Assembly (NCBI GenBank): GCA_045578625.1
Contig: JAZNKN010000044.1
Span: forward strand, 1-22,422
Direction: 5' to 3'
DNA length: 22,422 nt
From: RGIG3009 sp045578625
GTDB taxonomy: Bacteria; Bacillota; Clostridia; Oscillospirales; Acutalibacteraceae
The position numbers and the translations under genes were made by a program. Below, piece by piece: positions 1 through 6,871 of the stretch (its first letter is position 1; each line of letters starts with the position of its first letter). The notes under the pieces are model-generated. The model did no database searches and was not told where the DNA came from. It was given only the letters and a program-made list of their open reading frames with translations.

Positions 1-249
1 GGTGGAACGACACGCAGGTCGTTCCCTACGGAGTAACAATGGGGTTGTGCGAGGAAACCCCTCCGTCGGGCATTCGCCCGACACCTCCCCTGTTAGGGGA
101 GGCTTATCATAGCCCCCTCGATGAGGGGGCTGTCGAGCGGAGCGCGACTGGGGGAGTTTGCGGGCGGCAGGTTGCCGCCCCTACAACCCCAAAACGGCAT
201 TGTAGGGGAGGGCCTGTGTGCCCTCCCGCGCAGGGATCGCGCAGGTTTG
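1..249. repeat. Mosaic palindromic intergenic repeat, copy 1
   Basis: This is the first of two tandem units with a 249-bp offset. It is a chain of perfect or near-perfect hairpins: GGAACGAC/GTCGTTCC, GTCGGGC/GCCCGAC, CCTCCCCT/AGGGGAGG, AGCCCCCTC/GAGGGGGCT, GGGCGGCA/TGCCGCCC and GGGAGGGC/GCCCTCCC. Modules often end in CCCCTAC. Relatives recur near 4362-4818, 14511-14583, 18687-18876 and 21361-21508. An open reading frame crosses it but follows the repeat rather than a gene, so I treat it as non-coding. The left end is cut by the window edge. Confidence 0.85.
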
Positions 250-433
250 GGTGGAACGACACGCAGGTCGTTCCCTACGGAGTAACAATGGGGTTGTGCG
301 AGGAAACCCCTCCGTCGGGCATTCGCCCGACACCTCCCCTGTTAGGGGAGGCTTATCATAGCCCCCTCGTTGAGGGGGCTGTCGAGCGGAGCGAGACTGG
401 GGGAGTTTGCGGGCGGCAGGTTGCCGCCCCTAC
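250..433. repeat. Mosaic palindromic intergenic repeat, copy 2
   Basis: Matches positions 1-184 without indels and with two substitutions (CGATGAGG to CGTTGAGG, and GCGCGACTG to GCGAGACTG). It stops after the GCCGCCCCTAC module and lacks the GGGAGGGC/GCCCTCCC module that follows copy 1. The promoter of the next gene starts about 40 bases downstream. Confidence 0.85.
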
Positions 434-471
434 TTTCGCGGTTCCCGCTATTGTCGTACGGTGCTTTTCTC

Positions 472-500
472 TTGAAAAGTCGGCAGTATCGTGATATAAT
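472..500 (+). promoter_or_regulatory. Sigma-A promoter P1 of the GH3 operon
   Basis: TTGAAA at 472-477 and a perfect TATAAT at 495-500 are separated by exactly 17 bases. The predicted start near 507 leaves a leader of about 100 bases before the GH3 start codon. It lies just outside the upstream repeat. Confidence 0.75.
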
Positions 501-545
501 ACAGTAAAACAGCAAAAAGTGTCCATAAAAATTTACAATTTCTGC

Positions 546-574
546 TTGTTTGCGGCGGCGGGTTTCGCTACAAT
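546..574 (+). promoter_or_regulatory. Possible second promoter P2 of the GH3 operon
   Basis: TTGTTT at 546-551 and TACAAT at 569-574 are 17 bases apart (4/6 and 5/6 matches to consensus). It lies inside the P1 leader and would give a leader of only about 25 bases. It is weaker than P1 and may not be used. Confidence 0.4.
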
Positions 575-606
575 AAACACAAGAACAGTAAATGGAGGGA
601 TACGGT

Positions 607-3270
607 ATGCAAAAAACCGATGTGGCGACGTACAGTCGCTTTGTTGCGGCGGACGGCGCGGTGCTGCTAAAAAACGAGGGCGGCGTGCTGCCGCTGGCTG
701 ACGGCACGCGTGTGGCGGTGTTCGGGCGTATTCAGACGGATTACTACAAGAGCGGTACCGGCTCCGGCGGCTTGGTCAATGTGGATCACGTGCCGAGCCT
801 GCTGGAGGCGTTGCGCGGCGAGCCGATGCTGCAGGTGGATGAAACACTGGCGGCAGTGTACGCGGCGTGGATCGCGGAGAACCCTTTTGATAACGGCTGC
901 GGCTGGGGCACTGAGCCGTGGTGTCAGGTTGAAATGCCGCTTCAGGCGGAGACGGTGCAGGCTGCCGCAGCGCGTAACGACGCGGCTGTGATCGTGATCG
1001 GACGTACCGCGGGCGAAAGCCGCGACAACGCGGATGTGGCCGGCAGCTATCGGTTGAGTGAGGGCGAGGAGGCGATGGTCGCCACGGTGTGTGCCGCGTT
1101 CGAGCGCGTCATTGTGCTGCTCAACGTCGGCAACATGATCGATCTGAGCTTTGTGGAGCAGTACGGTGTGGAGGCTGTGCTGTATCTGTGGCAGGGCGGT
1201 ATGTACGGTGCGCTGTCTGCTGCCGATCTCTTGTGCGGCAAGGCGGCACCCGCGGGACGTTTGCCGGACACGCAGCTGCGCACGTTGGCGGGGCATCCCG
1301 CGCTTGCCGATTTCGGCAATGAGAAACGACTGATCTATACCGACGATATTTACGTCGGCTATCGCTATTTTGAGACCTTTGCACCCGAGGCGGTGCTGTA
1401 TCCGTTTGGCTTCGGTCTGTCCTATACGCAGTTTGAGGCGGCGTATACGGCGGTGTGCGAGGCGCAGACGGTCACGGTGACGGCTATCGTGACCAACATC
1501 GGCGACCGTGAGGGCCGTGAGGTCGTGCAGGTATATTACGGTGCGCCCTGCGGCAAGCTGGGAACGCCGGCACGGCAGCTGGTGGGCTTTGCCAAGACCC
1601 GTGCATTGCAGCCGGGGGAGAGCGAGACGCTGACTGTCACGTTCCCGCTGAGCGCCATGGCGGCGTACGACGACGGCGGCGTGACGGGTCACCGCTCCTG
1701 CTACGTGCTGGAGGCCGGTGACTATACGGTGTACGCCGGTACGGACGTACGCGCGGCGCAGGCGGTGCTGACCGTCCCGATGGCGGAGACGGTCGTAGTC
1801 AAGCAATGTCAAGAAGCATTGGCTCCGGTGCAGGCGTTTGAGCGTCTGTGCGCTGAGGGTGAGGATCGCAAGCCGGTACACCGCGCAGCACCGCTGCGGA
1901 CGGTGGACCTGGCGGCGCGTATTCAGGACAATCTGCCGCCGGAGATCACCTTTACCGGCGACGTCGGTATCCGTTTGGCGGATGTGGCCGAGGGTCGCCA
2001 TACGATGGAGGAGTTTATCGCGCAGCTGACCGACACCGATCTGTGCGCGCTGATGTGCGGTGAGGGGCCCTGCAGTCCCAAGGCCAATCCCGGCGCGGTG
2101 GGTGCGTTCGGCGGTATGACGCGTGACCTGCAGGCGCTGGGTGTACCGCCCATCTGTGTGGCGGACGGCCCGTCGGGTGTCCGTATGGACAACGGCGCGA
2201 AAGCGACCTCGTTCCCCAACGGTACGCTGATCGCGGCGATGTGGGACGAGGTACAGGCGGCAAAGCTGTTTTCATTTGCCGGCGCGGAGATGCGGGGCTA
2301 TCAGGTGGACAGCCTGCTCGGCCCGGGCGTCAACCTGCACCGCCATCCGCTGAACGGCCGCAATTTTGAGTATTTTTCCGAGGATCCGGTGCTGACCGGT
2401 AAGATGGCCGCGGCGATCACCCGCGGCATTGCCGAGCACGGCGTCGGTGCGACTGTCAAGCATTTTTGCGCGAACAACCAGGAATTGGGACGCGGTGAAC
2501 TGGACGTGGTGGTATCGGAGCGCGCGCTGCGTGAGCTGTATCTTCGCTGCTTTGAGATCCCTGTGCGCGATGGCGGTGCCAATCTGTCGATCATGACCAC
2601 ATACAATCAGGTCAACGGTCGGTGGAACGCGTCGCAGTATGATCTGAATACCACCATCCTGCGCGGTGAGTGGGACTTCGACGGCTTCGTGATGACCGAC
2701 TGGTGGGCCAAGAGCAACGACGAGGGCGGCGACGGCAGCATGGAAAATCTCCGCGCGATGGTGCGGGCGCAGAACGACGTGTTTATGGTGTGTGCCGACA
2801 CGCTGACGCAAAAGCACAACCTCAAGGAATCGCTGGCGGACGGCACGCTGACCCGCGGCGAGCTGCAGCGCTGTGCCGCCAATCTGCTGCGGTATGCGGC
2901 GAACTCGCAGGCGATGCAGCGCGTGATGCGCGACGGTATGCCGCCGTTCCCGGACGAGGACGATATGCTCGTGACGGTGTCGCAGTGGGAAAACCCGCCG
3001 GCCAACAAGGAGTTTCTTTGCAAGTTTGGACACGAAAAGCCGTGTGAGATAGCGGTTGTGTACTCCTGTGATGCACCGGAGCTGGCTCAGGTGGAGCTGC
3101 AGGTACGGATCGACGGACACAGCAAGGTCGTCTTGACGGTTTCCAACACCGGCGGCACGATCGTCGCGGCCGCGCAGCGCGCAGAAATACCGTATGGGGA
3201 GCATTCCATCGAACTGCTCCCGCACGCGTCGGTGACGGCGAAAAAACTGACGATACGGCAGGCAAAATAA
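607..3270 (+). CDS. Glycoside hydrolase family 3 beta-glycosidase with permuted domain order
   Basis: An 887-residue enzyme expected to remove glycosyl units (beta-glucosidase-like) from oligosaccharides in the cytoplasm; no signal peptide is visible. The usual GH3 order is reversed. The alpha/beta sandwich domain comes first (about residues 10-245, with a GRTAGESRDN motif whose Glu137 is the likely acid/base), followed by a fibronectin-III-like segment (about 285-360) and then the TIM-barrel domain (about 455-770). The barrel carries DGPSGVR (Asp520), KHFCANNQE (Lys618-His619) and the nucleophile Asp698 in VMTDWWA. This order is known from Ruminococcus albus and Butyrivibrio fibrisolvens BglA-type enzymes, so it is not an assembly error. 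The start at 607 is preferred over the in-frame ATG at 592 because GGAGGG at 594-599 sits 7 bases upstream of it. The next gene follows after 18 bases. Substrate specificity cannot be read from the sequence. Confidence 0.92.
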   Translation: MQKTDVATYSRFVAADGAVLLKNEGGVLPLADGTRVAVFGRIQTDYYKSGTGSGGLVNVDHVPSLLEALRGEPMLQVDETLAAVYAAWIAENPFDNGCGWGTEPWCQVEMPLQAETVQAAAARNDAAVIVIGRTAGESRDNADVAGSYRLSEGEEAMVATVCAAFERVIVLLNVGNMIDLSFVEQYGVEAVLYLWQGGMYGALSAADLLCGKAAPAGRLPDTQLRTLAGHPALADFGNEKRLIYTDDIYVGYRYFETFAPEAVLYPFGFGLSYTQFEAAYTAVCEAQTVTVTAIVTNIGDREGREVVQVYYGAPCGKLGTPARQLVGFAKTRALQPGESETLTVTFPLSAMAAYDDGGVTGHRSCYVLEAGDYTVYAGTDVRAAQAVLTVPMAETVVVKQCQEALAPVQAFERLCAEGEDRKPVHRAAPLRTVDLAARIQDNLPPEITFTGDVGIRLADVAEGRHTMEEFIAQLTDTDLCALMCGEGPCSPKANPGAVGAFGGMTRDLQALGVPPICVADGPSGVRMDNGAKATSFPNGTLIAAMWDEVQAAKLFSFAGAEMRGYQVDSLLGPGVNLHRHPLNGRNFEYFSEDPVLTGKMAAAITRGIAEHGVGATVKHFCANNQELGRGELDVVVSERALRELYLRCFEIPVRDGGANLSIMTTYNQVNGRWNASQYDLNTTILRGEWDFDGFVMTDWWAKSNDEGGDGSMENLRAMVRAQNDVFMVCADTLTQKHNLKESLADGTLTRGELQRCAANLLRYAANSQAMQRVMRDGMPPFPDEDDMLVTVSQWENPPANKEFLCKFGHEKPCEIAVVYSCDAPELAQVELQVRIDGHSKVVLTVSNTGGTIVAAAQRAEIPYGEHSIELLPHASVTAKKLTIRQAK

Positions 3271-3288
3271 CAGGAAGGAATCTGACCT

Positions 3289-4011
3289 ATGGCACGAGAA
3301 CGGTATCTGCGAGGAGTAGATCCGGAGGACCTGAAACGCCGACCGACGGTCGAGGAACCGCAAACACCGCAGGGATGGTGGGCGAATTTTTGGTACCACC
3401 ACAAGTGGAAGGTCATTGTGGGCGGCGCGATCTTGGCCATCGTGGCGTTTCTGACCATACATTCTCTAAGACGCACTAAGCCGGATTATATGATCTGTCT
3501 GGTGTCGATGCAGGGCGTCAGCCCGTATGCGGATGCGCGATTGGAGGAGATCCTTACGCAATACGGTGAGGATCTCAACGGCGACGGCAAGGTCGTGGTG
3601 GAGATCCAGTGCCTGAACGTGGCGGCAAGTACCGAGGAGGTCTCCAATCCCGAGGCGATCACCAGTCAGCAGGCGGTGCTGGGGCACATGACCACGAAGG
3701 ATGTCGATCTCTGGGCGTTTGCGCCGGAGTATTATACGACCTCCATTCGCCATGCGCTCGGGGACGAGTCTAAGTTCTTTTTGCCGCTTGAGACGATGGC
3801 GGAGGTTCCCGGTGTCAGTGAGGACGGTGTGTATTGGAACTGGGAGGGTCTCCCGATCCTTTCGAGCGACGAGGAGCTTGAGACGATGCCGGAGGTGTTG
3901 TACTGGGGCGTAGCCAACTGGGAAAACCCCTCGGCGGAGGACAAGGCCCGTGCCGAGGATATGATGGTGCTACTTGAAAAATTTGCCAAAGCGCAAAGCA
4001 AAACCGAATAA
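3289..4011 (+). CDS. Single-pass membrane protein of unknown function
   Basis: 240 residues. A charged cytoplasmic N-terminus (about 1-40, ending in the aromatic/basic stretch WWANFWYHHKWK) is followed by one membrane helix (about 42-58) and an external domain of about 180 residues. The external part starts DYMICLVS, contains DLNGDGKV, a D-x-N-x-D-G loop that could bind calcium, and ends in a charged helix. There is no catalytic motif I recognise. Similar proteins with a tryptophan-rich pre-membrane segment are, from memory, common in Ruminococcaceae and lack an assigned role. AGGAAGG at 3272-3278 precedes the ATG. The 18-base gap after the GH3 gene suggests co-transcription. Confidence 0.8.
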   Translation: MARERYLRGVDPEDLKRRPTVEEPQTPQGWWANFWYHHKWKVIVGGAILAIVAFLTIHSLRRTKPDYMICLVSMQGVSPYADARLEEILTQYGEDLNGDGKVVVEIQCLNVAASTEEVSNPEAITSQQAVLGHMTTKDVDLWAFAPEYYTTSIRHALGDESKFFLPLETMAEVPGVSEDGVYWNWEGLPILSSDEELETMPEVLYWGVANWENPSAEDKARAEDMMVLLEKFAKAQSKTE

Positions 4012-4093
4012 CAGATGCATAACCGGCGGCCGCGCGGACATACTATCGGTGGCATCACACGATGCCGCAAACAAACCAAGGGAGGCAACCGGT

Positions 4094-4234
4094 ATGTACG
4101 ACCAGAATCAGAATCAGCAGAACAACCAGAACAAGCAGAATAACCAGAATCAGCAAAACAAGCAGAACCAGCAAAATCAGCAGAACAAGCAGAACAAGCA
4201 GGATCAGCAGAACAAGAAAAACAACAACTTCTGA
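4094..4234 (+). CDS. 46-residue Gln/Asn/Lys low-complexity peptide
   Basis: After MYD the protein is almost only Gln (18), Asn (17) and Lys (6), ending in Phe. Lysines 14, 23 and 32 are nine residues apart, giving a decaying nonapeptide repeat of the type QNKQNQQNQ. There is no signal peptide, membrane segment or known domain. It looks like a real gene: GGGAGG at 4080-4085 lies 8 bases before the ATG, and a strong terminator follows 15 bases after the stop. An upstream in-frame extension to 3974 overlaps the membrane-protein gene and lacks this ribosome binding site. A small GGCATC/GATGCC hairpin lies at 4051-4066. The function is unknown; it probably shares the transcript of the two upstream genes, since no terminator separates them. 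Confidence 0.7.
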   Translation: MYDQNQNQQNNQNKQNNQNQQNKQNQQNQQNKQNKQDQQNKKNNNF

Positions 4235-4249
4235 TCGCAGGACTGCAAG

Positions 4250-4283
4250 CGAGCGTCACCCGATGGGTGGCGCTCGTTTTTTT
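4250..4283 (+). terminator. Rho-independent terminator of the GH3 operon
   Basis: The 12-bp stem CGAGCGTCACCC/GGGTGGCGCTCG has one G-U pair and a 3-base loop. It is followed by seven T residues at 4277-4283. Confidence 0.9.
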
Positions 4284-4284
4284 G

Positions 4285-4361
4285 AAGGCGAAGAACGTAG
4301 AGGAGGGTGCGGGCGGAACCTATGCGAAGCGCAGCGAAAAAGAACCCCGCCCCTACACGAT
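4285..4361. repeat. Repeat module with GCGGGCGG/CCCCGCCC ends
   Basis: A spacer after the terminator in which GCGGGCGG near 4309 can pair with CCCCGCCC near 4345. It ends in CCCCTAC like the other mosaic modules. No gene is seen here. Confidence 0.5.
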
Positions 4362-4511
4362 AACAATGGGATTGTGCGAGGAAACCCCTCCGTCGGGCAT
4401 TCGCCCGACACCTCCCCTGTTAGGGGAGGCTTATCATAGCCCCCTCGTTGAGGGGGCTGTCGAGCGGAGCGAGACTGGGGGAGTTTGCGGGCGGCAGGTT
4501 GCCGCCCCTAC
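4362..4511. repeat. Mosaic palindromic repeat, copy 3
   Basis: Near-identical to positions 282-433, with the same hairpin series and the GCCGCCCCTAC end. Confidence 0.85.
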
Positions 4512-4818
4512 GGTACTGCAATGGGGTCGTGTGAGGGAATCCCTCCGTCGGGCATTCGCCCGACACCTCCCTTGTTAGGGGAGGCTTATCATAGCCCCCT
4601 CGTTGAGGGGGCTGTCGAGCGGAGCGAGACTGGGGGAGTTTGTGGGCGGCAGGTTGCCGCCCCTACAACCCCAAAACGGCATTGTAGGGGAGGGCCTGTG
4701 TGCCCTCCCGCGCAGGGGTTGCGCAGGTTTTGGTGGAACGACACGCAGGTCGTTCCCTACGGAGTAACAATGGGATCGTGCGGAATTTGGCGGGCGGGCG
4801 GCAGGTTGCCGCCCCTAC
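4512..4818. repeat. Mosaic palindromic repeat, copy 4, extended
   Basis: This copy carries the hairpin core (4533-4665), then the GGGAGGGC/GCCCTCCC module, then the GGAACGAC/GTCGTTCC module (around 4735-4757), then a GGGCGGCA/TGCCGCCC module ending at 4818. The module order matches copies 1 and 2 but is combined differently, so the family behaves as a mosaic. No gene is supported between 4285 and 4938. Confidence 0.85.
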
Positions 4819-4878
4819 AGTGGGCCATACAAATTCAAATCGGGATGGCGGCGTTGCGGGGGTGCGAAAGAAAGACTC

Positions 4879-4907
4879 TTGCGTTTTGCGGGAGAACATG
4901 GTAAAAT
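4879..4907 (+). promoter_or_regulatory. Possible promoter of the DivIVA-like gene
   Basis: TTGCGT at 4879-4884 and TAAAAT at 4902-4907 are 17 bases apart. The -10 is good (5/6) and the -35 weak (3/6). It lies between the repeat cluster and the start codon at 4939. Confidence 0.45.
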
Positions 4908-4938
4908 AAGCGAGACATGGCTGAAAGGATGGAGACTT

Positions 4939-5526
4939 ATGAGCGAACGGTATGGCTTTCGCACCAGTTTTCGCGGCTTTTCCCGACAGGATGTATTGAC
5001 ACATATTGATGAGCTGCGCGCCACGTTTCACGAGGAAACGGCAGAGCGTGATGCCGAGATCGAGCGGCTGAAGCAGCAGTTGGACGAGGCGCGCGCCAAG
5101 CTTGCCGAGGTGGCAACCGCAGCGGAGCGTGAGGAACAGCTGCGCGCCGAGCGGGACGTGGCACAGGAGGCGGCGCGTGCGCTGACGGCGCAGAACGAGC
5201 AACTGACGGTCGAGCTTGCTGAGGCCAAAGCAGCGATCGAGGCCAGTCGCGAGCAGGAGCTGTCGGAGGCGTTGTCCGAAACGCGCGCCGAGGTGCAGTC
5301 GTATCGCGATCGGGAGACGGCGCTGAATTCTCAGCTGGTGGAAACGCATCAGGCGGTCGCCGCGCTGTGGCAGGACAAGGAGGCGTTGGAGCGTAAGCTC
5401 GCCGCCGCCGGCAATTTTGCCGATACGCTGCAGACGCAGGTGGCGGATCTCAAGGTGCAGCTGGGCGGCGCGGCCGCTGTCGAGGAAAAAACAGCGGAAA
5501 AACCGATGGAGCGGTGGTTGTTTTAA
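4939..5526 (+). CDS. DivIVA-like coiled-coil protein
   Basis: 195 residues. The N-terminal stretch YGFRTSFRGFSRQDVLTHID resembles the DivIVA lipid-binding N-terminal segment (a phi-x-x-x-FRGYxxxDVxxFID pattern). From about residue 30 to 180 it is an Ala/Glu/Arg/Gln-rich, nearly proline-free coiled coil, with a short acidic tail. DivIVA-family proteins gather at curved membrane or division sites and recruit partners; that role here is inference. AAAGGA at 4924-4929 precedes the ATG; an upstream TTG start at 4879 would overlap the predicted promoter and is less likely. It sits ahead of a nucleic-acid-binding gene and uppP with no terminator between. Confidence 0.7.
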   Translation: MSERYGFRTSFRGFSRQDVLTHIDELRATFHEETAERDAEIERLKQQLDEARAKLAEVATAAEREEQLRAERDVAQEAARALTAQNEQLTVELAEAKAAIEASREQELSEALSETRAEVQSYRDRETALNSQLVETHQAVAALWQDKEALERKLAAAGNFADTLQTQVADLKVQLGGAAAVEEKTAEKPMERWLF

Positions 5527-5578
5527 GCACCGTAGCATAGAGTGTAATTAATAAATGGATACAAAGGAGTAATGCAAC

Positions 5579-5800
5579 ATGGCAGAACTGAAGTATGAGG
5601 TCGTTAAAGAACTGGGCGTGCTGTCCGAATCGCCCACCGGTTGGCGTAAGGAGATCAATCTGGTGAGTTGGAACGACCGCGATCCCAAGTACGATATCCG
5701 TGACTGGGCACCCGACCGCGCCAAGATGGGCAAGGGTGTTACCCTGACGGCGGACGAGGTCATCCTGCTGCGCGACCTGCTGGGTGAAATTGACCTGTAA
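5579..5800 (+). CDS. YdbC/PC4-like single-stranded DNA-binding protein
   Basis: 73 residues. The pattern GWRKEINLVSWNDRDPKYDIRDWAPD followed by MGKGVTLTADEVILLRDLL matches the short bacterial homologues of the PC4 transcription-coactivator fold (Lactococcus YdbC type), which dimerise and bind single-stranded DNA or RNA. Conserved cues are the KEIN-x-VSWN strand, the DIR-W turn and the C-terminal helix starting at LTADE. AAAGGAG at 5562-5568 precedes the ATG. An ATG at 5572 is out of frame. It ends 12 bases before uppP, so the two are probably co-transcribed; a functional link is not evident. Confidence 0.8.
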   Translation: MAELKYEVVKELGVLSESPTGWRKEINLVSWNDRDPKYDIRDWAPDRAKMGKGVTLTADEVILLRDLLGEIDL

Positions 5801-5812
5801 GGGGCGATAAAC

Positions 5813-6661
5813 ATGGATGTGATCCGCGAAATACTTAAGGCGGTGGTGCAGGGCGTGGTGCAGGGTATCACCGAATGGCTGCCGATCAGCAGTACCGGAC
5901 ACCTGATCCTGGTGGATCAATTCTTGCCGTTTTCCTTTTCTCCGGCGTTTTTTGACCTGTTCAAGGTGCTGATCCAGCTCGGTTCGATCTTTGCGGTGGT
6001 GGTGTTCTATTTCCGCAAGCTCAACCCGTTTTCCCGCTTGAAAACGCCCGAGCAGCGTACGGCGACGTGGAAGCTGTGGCTGATGGTGGTCATCGCCAGC
6101 ATTCCGACCATGGCGGTGGGGCTGCCGTTGGACGACGTGGTGGATGAGCATCTGTCCGATCCCTTCGTCATTATGCTGACACTGGTGATCTACGGCATCC
6201 TGTTTCTCTGGATGGAGAGCCGCGAGCGCACGCCGCGGCTGCACGCGCCGAACGACATTGGCTGGCGCACGGCGCTGGGCATCGGCTGCTTTCAGGCATT
6301 GGCGCTGATCCCCGGCACCTCGCGCTCCGGTGCGACCATTTTGGGCGCGGTGCTGCTTGGCTGCTCGCGGTATGCGGCGGCGGAGTTCTCGTTTTTTATG
6401 GCGATCCCCGCGATGGCGGGTGCCAGCGGACTTAAGGTGCTGAAATTCCTGATGGACGGTCTGTCGCTGTCGTGGCAGGAATGGTTGGTGCTGACGGTCG
6501 GTATGGTCGTATCCTTTGCGGTGTCGTTGCTGGTGATCCGCTTCCTGATGGATTTCATCAAGAAGCACGATTTCAAGGCGTTTGGGTGGTATCGGATCGT
6601 ACTCGGCGCGGTGCTTGCCGTGCTGCTGCTCGCCGACGTGCTGCAAAGTAAATTTATGTAA
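5813..6661 (+). CDS. uppP: Undecaprenyl-diphosphatase UppP (BacA)
   Basis: A 282-residue polytopic membrane enzyme that removes one phosphate from undecaprenyl diphosphate, recycling the lipid carrier for peptidoglycan and other wall polymers. Both family signatures are present: EWLPISSTGHL at residues 21-31 and PGTSRSGAT at 167-175, holding the catalytic Glu21, the Ser residues and Arg171. Hydrophobic segments run through the C-terminal half. Loss or over-expression of this family changes bacitracin tolerance. The length is normal for the family. GGGGCG lies just after the previous stop codon, and a hairpin terminator starts 6 bases after the gene. Confidence 0.95.
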   Translation: MDVIREILKAVVQGVVQGITEWLPISSTGHLILVDQFLPFSFSPAFFDLFKVLIQLGSIFAVVVFYFRKLNPFSRLKTPEQRTATWKLWLMVVIASIPTMAVGLPLDDVVDEHLSDPFVIMLTLVIYGILFLWMESRERTPRLHAPNDIGWRTALGIGCFQALALIPGTSRSGATILGAVLLGCSRYAAAEFSFFMAIPAMAGASGLKVLKFLMDGLSLSWQEWLVLTVGMVVSFAVSLLVIRFLMDFIKKHDFKAFGWYRIVLGAVLAVLLLADVLQSKFM

Positions 6662-6666
6662 TACCG

Positions 6667-6702
6667 CGATCCTCCGGCAACGTCCGGGGGATCGTTGTGT
6701 TC
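6667..6702 (+). terminator. Hairpin terminator after uppP
   Basis: The 11-bp stem CGATCCTCCGG/CCGGGGGATCG (one G-U pair) has loop CAACGT. The T-tract is weak and interrupted (TTGTGTT). Confidence 0.7.
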
Positions 6703-6777
6703 TGTGGGGGTGCATCGTAGGGGCGGGCTTGGCCGTGCTGCCTTTGATAGCAATTTTGTCATTTTGATAAAAAGGAC

Positions 6778-6806
6778 TTGAAAAAAAGAAATTGGTAGTA
6801 TATACT
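6778..6806 (+). promoter_or_regulatory. Sigma-A promoter of the giant GH16 gene
   Basis: TTGAAA at 6778-6783 and TATACT at 6801-6806 are spaced by 17 bases, in an AT-rich island unlike the surrounding GC-rich DNA. The predicted leader is about 60 bases. Confidence 0.75.
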
Positions 6807-6871
6807 ATAAATGAGAAAATGCCAAAGTAGCTTTTCTTTTTCTGCGAGAATAATGAAAAGGGGAGTATTGT

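Noticed and set aside
39..494. Open reading frame encoding a repeated MGLCEETPPSGIRPTPPLLG-type protein; similar frames at 4267-4578 and 4485-4904
   Set aside because: The frame follows the palindromic repeats, has no ribosome binding site, and recurs only with the repeat. It is a by-product of GC-rich repeat DNA.
667..3462. Minus-strand open frames opposite GH3 and the membrane-protein gene
   Set aside because: Shadow frames of high-GC coding DNA; the plus-strand proteins show family motifs.
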